The translations under genes and the position numbers were made by a program. The notes under the pieces are model-generated. The model saw nothing but the letters and a program-made list of their open reading frames with translations, had not been told where the DNA came from and did no database searches. Positions 36,901 through 47,143 of a stretch of DNA of 64,000 bases are shown piece after piece. The DNA lies in contig CM027379.1 of the NCBI GenBank assembly GCA_015680905.1, forward strand, positions 102,227,001 through 102,291,000. The letters run 5' to 3'. The DNA is from Coptis chinensis (taxonomy: Eukaryota > Streptophyta > Magnoliopsida > Ranunculales > Ranunculaceae). Every line of letters starts with the position of its first letter. Position 1 is the first letter of the stretch.

Positions 36901-39900
36901 TAACTATTCAAGTCTTCATGAATATGTATCTTCTCTCCTATAGGATACTGAACTAGTTGATGCAATCTTTCTGATATTGTGGCTTACTATTTTTTCCCAA
37001 CCACATAGGATTATATGAGTTTATTGTGATAATTTTTGTCATTAATTCTTTGTTTATCTGGTTGCAGGAAACCTGTTTGGCTTCAAGAGATGCCATGCCA
37101 TTTGATCTCCTGAAGAGAAAACTGATGTCACGATTGAAGACCATGGGCATCCAAGTTACTAAAGTTTATGAAGAGGTTATATATTCATCCAGTCTGTTTC
37201 TCTAGTATTAAGAGTATAACTAGTTCTTGTTTAGATCTATGTAGTTAATTAACTATGAGAGGGAGACTGAATTTGATTCTCTATGGTTAGTTGGTTACAC
37301 TTTTAATATATTTGGTAGTTTACTTCATCTGCAGTATGAATAACATGTGAGATAGGCCCTGGATTTAATTTGCTCGCAATGCTAAGACAAATAGGGGCAT
37401 TTGTATTTTGATATGTCGTTGGAAGATTTTAGCAGACTATTATATATTCTTTAATATTTTTGTGTTAGTACATGACCAGATAATTTTAATGCAGCTTCTT
37501 ATGCTTGAGGGCTATTGTGTTTCTCTCACTTTTTATTAATCGTTGATCCTGCTTCACTTTGATAATGAGTTCCACATGCAATTTCAGCTATTTTTTCCTA
37601 CTCACCATACACAGTGTAGCCAATATTCTTTGTTGGTTGTGTTTAAATTCATGTCTGCTTTTCTCAAAGAATATTATCTTGGTTCGAATTGGAGATCTTA
37701 TATTAGGAGTATGCACATGATTTGAAGTAATGGAAGTTAACCTCTTTTAATTAGGATCAAACCTTTTAAAGGTCTTAGCTGTTAGCATTCCCTACTAGAA
37801 GGTTTATATAAATCTTTCTTTACTTCCTAATACTTATACTTTGTAGCCGACATTGATATGATGTTGGACAGACGAACCATACAGTGAGGTATGAAGACCA
37901 AACTTGGAAGGAAAAAGGAAAAGAGTTCATAAAGGATACAAGTAATAGAAAAAATTGACTCTCAACAAGTTCATTCATGTCAACATTTTGTAGGGTTAGT
38001 GTAGTAGCCATATTTATGATCAATGACATCACATATATAAGAGGCCTAAAGTATAACACTTGCATGAGATGGGAGCACAAGAACTTAACTCAAAAGGGAT
38101 AGAGAGAGACAAGTGGGTAACTATAGACCATGAGATAGAAAATAAGGATCAGGGGTTAGGAGAAGAGTTAAGGAATGATATAAAGCCCATAAGAAATAGG
38201 GTTAAGAGGGGAGGCTACTCCAAAAAAGAAAGGGGAGGGATAGAGAGGAGAGAAAAAGGGAGAACTACGGTGCGGCTTGATCCCCCGGTAAGGGGTACGT
38301 AGGCAACCCAAATGGGTTCAGCCAATCAATTCAAATGACTTCTTTCCCCATCTAAAATCAAGCATTCCCACACACTTGAGCTGATCATTATTCATTAAGG
38401 GTGACATACAAGGTTAATGGTATGAAATTGGGTTCACACAGTTAGCAATGCAATAATGATCTGATGTGTGGCTTTACATAGAGGTAGCTTGGTTGAGCTG
38501 TTTAAAATGGCTCCATGTAATTTGCAAGTAGGAGTACAAAATAGATGTAACAGCAGGATTTGTGGAATAACCATTTAAAGTACCGTATGATGTCTAGTAC
38601 ATGCACTTTTTTGTACTCAATATGCTTCATGTATACCACTTACTGATGCGCACATCCTTTTTGATTTTGTATATAGGAGTGGTCTTATATTCCTGTTGGC
38701 GGTTCTTTACCAAACACAGAGCAAAAGAACCTTGCATTTGGTGCTGCCGCAAGCATGGTGCATCCAGCAACAGGTTATAAGACAAGCTTTTGGTAGTTTG
38801 ATTCTATTACCAGAAAAAATGAGTAAAACTCCCTCTTCTGTTTTCTTCAATCAGGCTATTCAGTTGTGAGGTCTTTATCAGAGGCTCCAAAATACGCTTC
38901 TGTGATTGCAAAGATATTGAAGCAAGATAATTACTCTAAGCACATGATCACTCAGCAAAGGAATGCAGAAAACATCTCAATGCAAGGTATACATGTACAC
39001 TCCAGAATATTGTTATCTACTTTTTAGCAAGAATACTCGACTATGACTCTAAGAGTCTGCACCCACACGTTTTTCATACTATACCGCATGATTTAACAAC
39101 TGAAGTGGAATCTGATTCTATTCATATACCCAGCCACTCATTCGAACTGCACGTTTTGCCCCTTCCACCCCAGCTCAAAACTTGATCATGTAATTTGATG
39201 CACCTTTTCTTTCTTTAACAATTGAGGAGTTCAGTTTTGTATTCTATCACGAGATATTCTTACATATCAGTAATTTGTAATCTTATGCATATACATATCA
39301 AACAACTACAATTTATTGATGCTGAAAACACACACTGTAAAGTCCATTTTTTGATGTTTTATTTTTTTGCGTTTCTTTCTTTGTCAGCTTGGAACACTCT
39401 TTGGCCAAAAGAGCGAAAACGTCAAAGAGCATTCTTTCTTTTTGGACTTGAGCTTATTTTGCAGCTAGATATTGAAGGGATCAGAACTTTCTTTCACACT
39501 TTCTTCCGCTTGCCAACTTGGTATGATCTAATATATGGGGCTTTATAATTCAGTAGATCTTCATCCTTGATGCCTTACTCTGTATAATAATAAAAGATTC
39601 CATTGAATATGCCTGCCATTTTAGAGTTGAACTCAACTATATTGGTTAAAGTCAAATTAAGTACGAAGACAGAGAGCTTGTACTGGACTACTGGTAAGGG
39701 TGAAATTGTTTGAAACAGGATCAGGTAGTGATTATAGTTGGTGGATAAACAAATACGTAGAAGATGAATATGAACACCCAGTTATTTATAGAAGATAAAT
39801 GTTGAGACGTAGAGAAGATGACGGGGTTTAAATTTTGCTTGAAGTCCTCAAGATACAGATGGACAAAAAGATTGATTTATACTTGATTAGTATCATGTGT

Positions 39901-40789
39901 AGCATATGAACTTTTTTTAAGTTTACCAATATGAAGTTAAGTAATATGAAGGAACTTTACTCATATTTACTCCTGTGCTTAGTGGACCAATTAAATATGG
40001 TAGCATATGAACTTTTTTAAGTTTACCGATATGAAGTTAAGTAATATGAAGGAACTTTACTCATATTTACTCCTGTGCTTGGTGGACCAACTAAATATGG
40101 TGCAAGAGTGAAACAGTTTTTAGACAGGTTGCATGTGTTACAGGATTGCTTCCTGATACAGCTAAGACCAATGATCGATTACTTATTAGTCCGTTATAAA
40201 AGTTATATGCAGTCTCTTACACATGCATCTAAAAGTATCAGTCAGTGCCTTGCATCAACTGTGGGATTGGACACATGACTCCTTATCACTTTCCAATCTG
40301 TCTGAGGCCAAATTCTAAAATAATATATAGTTGAAAGGTGTTCTGCTGGGTACCTGTGCCTCTGTGTCTCTTACCAGCTTCATCTTCCTAATCGAATTTA
40401 GGCATTTTAAAATTTAGTCACCAACCCGATTATAGGTTACATTAGTTTAGGCTCAATACCGAAACTAGTGAAATGCTAACAAAAGCTGAAAAGCATTATC
40501 AAACAAGGCAAGTGAAAACACATTGTTTGTATAAGCATTAATTCCATAAACAAGTTTCCGGTCTGGGGACTTGATTTCCTGTTTCATGAGAGTGACACTG
40601 ATTAATTAACGTGTAATTTGCAGGATGTGGCAGGGCTTTCTTGGCTCTTCATTGTCATCATTGGATCTAGTTTTGTTTGCATTTTATATGTTTGTTTTGG
40701 CCCCAAACAGCATGAGGATGTTACTTGTGAGACATTTGCTTTCTGATCCTTCTGGTGCATCTATGGTAAAAGCATACCTGGAATTTTAG
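33929..40789 (+). CDS. LCYE: Lycopene epsilon-cyclase, chloroplast
   Basis: Converts a linear psi end of lycopene into an epsilon ring (EC 5.5.1.18 type), committing carotenoids to alpha-carotene and lutein; plastid membrane-associated. Exons: 33929-34222, 34881-35052, 35148-35283, 35423-35533, 35602-35704, 36453-36596, 37068-37175, 38677-38773, 38855-38986, 39388-39520, 40624-40789, giving 531 residues (family 524-533). The N terminus is Ser-rich, as expected of a transit peptide. The dinucleotide-binding motif VIGCGPAG begins near 113; conserved blocks NNYGVWEDEF, MDYRDYMEP, FGAAASMVHPATG, WNTLWPKERKRQR and MWQGFLGSSLSS follow. Leu455 in FGLELIL occupies the position that is Leu in mono-epsilon Arabidopsis cyclase and His in the bi-epsilon lettuce enzyme (from memory), so one-ring activity is expected. 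The ATG at 33929 is the first in frame; 33938 and 33947 are alternatives. All splice phases agree; no damage is seen. Confidence 0.97.
37820..38640 (+). mobile_element. LTR-type remnant in LCYE intron 7
   Basis: Near 38277-38308 the intron reads CTTGATCCC, then GGGGTACGTAGGCAACC. The same pair of motifs, CTTGATCCC ... GGGTACGTAGGCAAC, occurs inside the solo LTR at 46750-46787, and TACGTAGGCAAC is typical of Ty3/Gypsy LTRs. No termini or target duplication were located, so the extent is approximate. Confidence 0.4.
39900..40102. repeat. 101-bp tandem duplication in LCYE intron 10
   Basis: Two adjacent copies begin AGCATATGAACTTTTTT at 39901 and 40002 and end near TTAAATATGG and CTAAATATGG. 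They differ by only about four changes, so the duplication is fairly recent. Confidence 0.9.
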
Positions 40790-40986
40790 TTTGTAGCACC
40801 CAGTTTCTCTTTACCTAGAGTATTATCACCAAATGAACAGGATCTCCTCGTATTCAAATCCTCCGAATGTGTATATTTTCATTTCTATGTATATACTGTA
40901 ATCTCGTAAATCCAGTCAGAAAAAGAAAAGATACGTCCTTAAATACTACAAGTGTGCCTCTGTTTTCTAATTTTTGTAATCTATCA

Positions 40987-40992
40987 ATAAAG
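40987..40992 (+). terminator. Putative LCYE polyadenylation signal
   Basis: AATAAA about 200 bp after the stop codon, in a T-rich 3' UTR context. The position fits a plant 3' UTR; the cleavage site is not visible. Confidence 0.45.
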
Positions 40993-41447
40993 AGCTCGAT
41001 GTTAATACAGCATTGTGGTGCTGTCATTATTTTACCGTTACAATTAAAGCTTCCAATTTCCACCATTTACCAATTATCATTGCAGTGTATTCTGCCGCTT
41101 TGTGGTTTTCCAGTTACTTGTTTATACCGTCGCAGGCTATGGCTGTTTTTCCCCATATTTCTCTCCATACGACCATTTCTGTGTTCGGCTTGCCTAAAAG
41201 GCTTGGAACATGTGCAGATTAATGGTGTCTACATGTTCAGACTTCACACCCGTCTCTACTACTTGGAACTTGTGCAGATTACATTCCTAACCTTATTGGC
41301 AGATGTTGTCGTTCAAGTTTCAACACAAGGGCATACAGGGTGTGAGGAAAACCAACAGATGGTCAAATACACCACTACCAAGTGGATTGCAAAATGAAAA
41401 GGGAATAAACTTGTGGTGGTGTGTTTTTTCTATTTGAAAATCTTTTA

Positions 41448-41852
41448 GAACAAGTCCAATGGAGGGAAAAGTGTCATATAAGTGCCACACAGGCTTTTTA
41501 GCTTGCCCACTCAAATTTGGTTCTCCAAAATCAAAAAATCAATCCAATCGCGTTGTCTGTTTTGAAGGGCTAAATGATACGGACGACATAGTTATTATTT
41601 TTTGAATTTTTTTTGGACGGACAACACAGTTTTTGCCGTCCGTCGAAATTTAACACACGGACGACAGAAACTATACTGTCTGTCTCCCAAATTTATTATA
41701 GCAGCCTGCTAACGAAAGTCTTAATTTTGGCTGGATTTTTTACTCTTTCTAAATTTAAGACCCTTTTAGCAGCCCCATTAGAATGACATTTTTGTGGTTA
41801 TGGTGCTATATTTGCCTTTAACAACTCATCTAGCCGCCCATCGGACTTGCTC
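41448..41852. mobile_element. 405-bp Tourist-like MITE
   Basis: Termini GAACAAGTCCAATGGAGGG (left) and GAGCAAGTCCGATGGGCGG (right, reverse strand), flanked by TTA at 41445-41447 and 41853-41855. The 3-bp TTA duplication is the PIF/Harbinger signature. Inside, at about 41580-41690, the word CGGACGACA or its variants recurs on both strands and may mark a second, nested remnant. Confidence 0.82.
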
Positions 41853-42436
41853 TTATATAGACTGGAATGTTGAATAAATACAGGTTTTTTATTTCAAGAA
41901 TTTCAATTCAAAACAACTGTAGAGGATATTATTTTGTTATAATCACTATCAAACCCATTTCCCACGTCAAAACAACTCACGGACCCAGTTTTTCTATTTT
42001 AATAACCCTCAAAGACAAATTAAGTTAGCCCAGTCCATTATAATTTTATTAAATACCTATTTTACCCTTTTGTGTGTTAAGCTATAAATCGAAGATGTTT
42101 TCAAAATTAGAAATAAACAACGCGCTCTGGTTTCAATCGATTACTTCTTCTCCCTCAATTGAAAATTGAGTGGGTTCCTCAACTGAAGGTTTCAATCTAT
42201 AACTTCTTTCAATCTATAACTTCTTCTTCTTGCCGTCTAAAAATATTCTTATTCAAACTTTGTATCATGTTTTTATATCATGTTTTGTTTTTTAGATCAG
42301 ATCTGTGATTTTGGAGATATAATTTGTTTATAGCAATGATATAGTTTTAATATCATGTTTGTTATGAAAACGTTGTTTTATGTATTTTTCTTAATTGAAC
42401 TTTAGGTTTTGATTTTGATTTTTGCTATAAACAATT

Positions 42437-42670
42437 ATTGTTCATACGAATTTGTCGTATGAATAATAATTGTTCATACACAAATAACTATGAACAACCA
42501 ATATTCATAGTAGTTTTAAATACATTTGTCGATGAATTTTTTCTTAATTGAACTTTAGGTTTTGATTTTGTTTTTTGCTATGAACAATTATTGTTCATAC
42601 GTATTTGTTGTATGAACAATCATTATTCATACCCAAACAGCTATGAACAACCAATGTTCATAGTAGTTGT
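42437..42670. repeat. Palindrome array A (MULE 5' leader)
   Basis: Repeats of TATGAACA-N5-TGTTCATA-type near-palindromes, for example ATGAACAATTATTGTTCATA and ATGAACAATCATTATTCATA. They lie upstream of the transposase ATG and are separated by short unique pieces. Parts of a longer direct repeat (AGGTTTTGATTTTG) are shared by 42400 and 42550. Confidence 0.85.
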
Positions 42671-42713
42671 AAATTCATTTGACGATGCATTTTATTATGA
42701 TTTTGCAGTTTAT

Positions 42714-45155
42714 ATGGATCATAGTGTGATTGAAGTTTTTTGTTACAATGGTGGTAGTTTTTCCATTCGTATTGGGTTGGATTCTTTTATTGGTGGTGTT
42801 GCACAAGAGTTACATGAAAAATGGCCTGAGTTGGGATTAAAATGTTATAATATGTGTTTTAACCGTGACGAGAAAGATAACCTGATTGAATCTGATGGAG
42901 AGTTGCATTCTTTGGCTTGTTAGTGTTTTGCAAATAAGATTGCAATTGTTGAGATCAGAGTGATTGTTTGTGTCACTTCGTTGATTACCTCTAGTGGTTC
43001 TATTTCTGCAAGTTCTTCAAGTTCATCAAGTTCTTCAGTTAGTGGTGGTAGTGGTGGTGGTGGTATGGTTGTTGTTCGTAAACCTTTCAAGTCTGATTTT
43101 TGGGCAAGAAACTTTGATGGTGGTGTTGGGCAGGGATTTGCTTTAGGTGTGCCTGAGTTTCGCTGTAAATTGATAGAGTATTCGATTGTCAATGGTTACA
43201 AATATGAATTAATCAAGAATGACGAGTTTAGAGTGAATGCGGTTTGTGTGAATAAGAAGGAGGGAAACTGTGAATGGTGTATACACTCTTGCGATACATA
43301 TGGAAGTTTTGAAATTAAGAAGATTAATCTCACACACACTTGTGGTTTTGCATTTAAATACTACAACCATCATCCTCTCACTTCTTATCTTGTAATGACT
43401 CATATTTTGGATTTTGCTAGAGATAAACCATCTTTGTCATTGGGAGATATTACTTCTTTTTATAGTCGTGAGTATGGGCTTAAGATTTTTAAACATATGA
43501 GTTATGCGGGTAAGAAGTTAGCATTGACAGAGTTGTATGGTGATGTTGTTTTATCCTATAATGAATTTTTGTGGTATACGAAGGAGTTTAAGCAAAGAGA
43601 TCCTGGGAATTGTGTTGATCTTTAGGTGAATGAAGAGAGTGAGAAGTTTGAGAGGGTGTTTGTTGCTTTTGAATCGAGTATTAATGGTTTTAAATACTGT
43701 CAAGCAATGGTATATTTAGATGGAACCTTCTTGAGATCAGAGTATAAATGGTGCTTGTTGGCTGCTACTGCCAAAAATGGAGATCAAGGTGTTCCTTTAT
43801 TTTTACTTTCATGTTTTATTTTTGAACATGTATTATTGTTCATATCTGCTTAGAAGTATGAACAATGAGTGTTCATATCTATTTTGGGTATGAACACTCA
43901 TTGTTCATATCTATTTTGGGTATGAACACTTATTGTTCATGTCTGTTGTGGGTTTATCACTCATTGTTCATATCTATTTTGGGTATGAACACTCATTGTT
44001 CATATCTGTTTGGGGTATGAACACTCATTGTTCATATCTGTTTTGGATATGAACATGTATTGTTCATAACTTTTCAGTTATCTCATATTTGGTTATTTTT
44101 TGTGGTTTTGTAGGATTATTCCCTCTTGATGTTGATGTTGTTGATATTGAAAATGAATCAAATTGGTTTTGGTTTCTCAATATGTTTAAGAAGGTTTTTG
44201 GGTATGAGAGAAGATATATCTTTTTTAGTGATAGACATCATGATTTGCTTGTGAACATTCCTCTTGTATTTCCTGATTCATATCACAGTTTCTGCTTGTG
44301 GCACATGGAGAACAACCTTCGAACAGCTTTGTCAAAGACATGTGGTGTTTCGAAATATTTGGTGGGCTTATTTAAGAAATGTGCTTATGCTTCCACGCAT
44401 AAGGAGTTTCAGGAGCACATGGCTGAATTGTTGAATATAGGTGGAGATATAGTATTTAATTTTCTATCTATGGCACCTTATGATAATTGGGCTAATGCAT
44501 ACTTTTGTGGCGCTCGGTATGGTGAGATGTGCTCTTCTTTGGGAGAGTGTTTCAATAGTTGGATAGACAAAGAGCGTCATCTGCCCATCACAGCCATGTT
44601 AGATGAAATTCGCATGAAGATGATGAAAATGGCATTGGACCGGAGGATGGAGTGCAAGAATTGGAAAACTATTCTTTGTCCTAAAATGGAAGTGAAATTG
44701 GCTGAGAAGATTGAGGAGGCTGGCTTCGTGACCCGGTAAGGTCAGATGAGCACGTGTTTCAAGTTGTTACGGAGAAGCATGAGTATCGGGTTGACTTGCT
44801 TAGTAGATATTACACTTGTAATAATTGGGGCATAGACGGGTTTCCTTGCCGGCATGCAATTACGAATATTTATTGCAAAGGGGATTCAGTGTATTCATAC
44901 ATTGAGGTTGCATTTCTTGCCACTTCGTTTAGCAACACGTACTCTCATGGCATCACTGCAATTAGCCGCAATGAGATCTGTTCAGATGTTTCTGATGAAG
45001 TAGAAATTCTTCCACCAGATTTGAAGAGGGCTCCGGGTAGACCACGAGTTAAGAGGATTGAGAGCACGGGTGTTATGCGTTATACTGCCCACAAATGCAG
45101 AAAATGCCACAAAACCGACCGGCACGATCGGGACTTGCCGTGGGAAAACTTCTGA
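42714..45155 (+). pseudogene. MULE transposase (MuDR/FAR1-related), inactivated
   Basis: Exon 42714-43788, intron 43789-44113 (GT-AG; joins AKNGDQ to GLFPLDVD in phase), exon from 44114 to 45155. It would cut and paste the element. Order: N-terminal acidic/PB1-like segment, Ser/Gly linker, MuDR DNA-binding region (VIDFWARNF-like, from about 43100), DDE core with first Asp in YLDGTFLRSEYKW and second in FFSDRHH, SWIM zinc finger YTCNNWGIDGFPCRHA (about 44812), and C-terminal CRKCHK remnant of a zinc knuckle. Breaks: stops at 42921-42923 and 43623-43625 (both TAG where the frame otherwise continues) and a one-base frame change near 44735. The intron contains palindrome array B. Confidence 0.88.
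43823..44075. repeat. Palindrome array B (transposase intron)
   Basis: About seven units of 38-41 bp: core TATGAACACTCATTGTTCAT followed by spacer ATCTATTTTGGG or ATCTGTTTTGG. It fills most of the 325-bp transposase intron and stops before the acceptor. Confidence 0.93.
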
Positions 45156-45414
45156 CACTCCTGATGTGGAATCTAAAGCAATGTTAAGGGATGATTTCTC
45201 TAGTGTAATGGTTGAGCTGCCTAGTGGTAGTGGTGATATGGTATTAAGGTCTTGGCAATTTTTTGATGTGGGAAACACTAGTGATGCTGTTTGATATTTT
45301 TGTATTAAATATTTTTTGATTGAATGATAGTTATTAATACAGGTTTGGAATTCATTTTTAAAGTCTCTTATGATTTCATTCATTTATTTAATTTTGATTG
45401 CATGACACTTATTT

Positions 45415-45790
45415 AGGGTATGAACAACCAATGTTCATACCTATTGGTGGGTATGAACAATCAATATTCATACATGAATAGGTATGAACAATCAATGTTG
45501 ATATATCAATTCATTCATGGATATAATAATTGGTGGGTATGAACAATCAATGTTCATAGCTATTGGTGGATATTAACAAGAATGTTCATACATGGATAGC
45601 TATTGGTGGATAGCTAATAGTGGGTATGAACAATTAATGTTCATAGCTATTTGTGGGTATGAACAATGAATGTTCATACATGGATACCTATTGGTGGGTA
45701 TGAACAACCAATGTTCATAGCTAATGGTGGATATGAACACTCAATGTTCATAGCTATTGGTGGATATGAACAATGAATGTTCATACATGG
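45415..45790. repeat. Palindrome array C, left part (between MULE genes)
   Basis: About ten units with core TATGAACAATCAATGTTCATA and spacers such as GCTATTGGTGGG and CATGGATACCTATTGGTGGG. Interrupted at 45794 by the solo LTR and resumed at 46907. Confidence 0.92.
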
Positions 45791-45836
45791 ATACTGTTCC
45801 GGCCCCCACAAATGTGGCCCAATATAAGCCCAATTC

Positions 45837-46030
45837 AATACAAGCCCATGCTCAGAGCCCAACTATAAACAAGCCCATGCTCAGAGCTTAACTATAAACA
45901 AGCCCACGCTCAGAGCCCATGCTCAGAGCTTAACTATAAACAAGCCCACACTCAGAGCCCAACTATAAACAAGCCCATGCTCAGAGCCCATGCTCAGAGC
46001 TTATCTATGAAAAAGCCTATGCTCAAAGCC
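45837..46030. repeat. About 30-bp minisatellite in the solo LTR
   Basis: Repeats of AAGCCCATGCTCAGAGC plus CCAACTATAAAC or TTAACTATAAAC, about six copies with partial units. Confidence 0.85.
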
Positions 46031-46035
46031 TACAT

Positions 46036-46670
46036 TCCACGAGCTGACAGTTCTCCCGCCAGTTCTCCAACTTCATCCCACGAGTTGACAGATGTCCCGG
46101 CAGTTCTCCAACTTCAATCCACGAGCTGACAGATGTCCCGGCCATTCTCAACTTCATCCCACGGTGACGGATGTCCCGCCAGCCTCTCAACTTCATCCCA
46201 CGAACTGATCGTTCTCCCACCAGTTCTCCAACTTCATCCCACGAGCTGACAGTTCTCCCGCCAGTTCTCCAACTTTATCCTACGAGCTAACAGATGTCCC
46301 GCCCACGAGCTGACAGTTCTCCCGCCAGTTCTCCAACTTCATCCCACGAACTGACCGTTCTCCCGCCAGTTCTCCAACTTCATCCCACGAGCTGACAGTT
46401 CTCCCGCCAGTTCTCCAACTTCATCCTACGAGCTGACAGATGTCCCGCCCACGAGCTGACAGTTCTCCCGCCAGTTCTCCAACTTCATTCCACGATCTGA
46501 CAGATGTCCCGCCAGTTCTCCAACTTCATCCCACGAGCTGACAGTTGTCCCGCCAGCTCTCCAACTTCATCCCACGAGCTGACAGTTGTCCCGCCAGCTC
46601 TCCAACTTCATCCCATGATTGGACAGTTCTCCCGCCAGTTCTCCAACTTCATCCCACGATTGGAATATTG
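46036..46670. repeat. About 41-bp minisatellite in the solo LTR
   Basis: Roughly 14 copies of a unit reading ACGAGCTGACAGTTCTCCCG then CCAGTTCTCCAACTTCATCC. Variants replace AGTTCTCCCG by AGATGTCCCG. Open frames through it are artefacts of the repeat length. Confidence 0.92.
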
Positions 46671-46906
46671 GAGAACGAGGAAGTAACTATCACCAATGCT
46701 ACCTATAAAATCCAACCTTCGTCATTTTTCCAGAACTACGCAATCGAGACTTGATCCCAAGCAATATCTTTGGGTACGTAGGCAACTTCAAAACCGAAGT
46801 CCAGTCTCATCTTTTCCCAACCACCATCTCCTTCACCATTTCCAAAAAAAACATTACTTCCGACCTTCAACTGGTGTGTTTTGGCAAATCTTGCTGAAAC
46901 AGATAC

Positions 46907-47090
46907 CTATTGGGAGGATAGCTAATAGTGGGTATGAACAATCAATGTTCATAGCTATTGGTGGGTATGAACAATGATTGTTCATACATAGATACCTATT
47001 GGTGGATATGAACAACCAATGCTCATAGCTATTAGTGGGTATGAACAACCAATGTTCATATATCTGTGTATGAACATTGATTGGTTTAAT
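46907..47090. repeat. Palindrome array C, right part
   Basis: Continuation of the array at 45415-45790 after the solo LTR: four to five units with cores TATGAACAATCAATGTTCATA and TATGAACAACCAATGTTCATA. It ends about 50 bp before the first ULP exon. Confidence 0.92.
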
Positions 47091-47143
47091 GTTTTGATTT
47101 ATTGGTGTGTAAACTAATATGGCTTTCGTCACGTGCGTTGCAG

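Larger units (their letters stand above)
45795..46901. mobile_element. Solo LTR, 1,107 bp, inserted in a palindrome array
   Basis: Begins TGTTCCGGCC and ends CTGAAACA (TG...CA), with identical 5-bp duplications GATAC at 45790-45794 and 46902-46906. Removing it restores the array spacer CATGGATACCTATTGG. Near its 3' part are ACCTATAAAATCC (a TATA-like box at 46703-46710) and GGGTACGTAGGCAAC, as in Ty3/Gypsy LTRs. No internal retrotransposon region is present, so unequal recombination has removed it. Confidence 0.92.

Noticed and set aside
46023-46754. Open frames with repeated SRQFSNFIPRADSCPASSPT-like peptides
   Set aside because: They lie wholly in the 41-bp minisatellite of the solo LTR; no start context, intron signals or family match.
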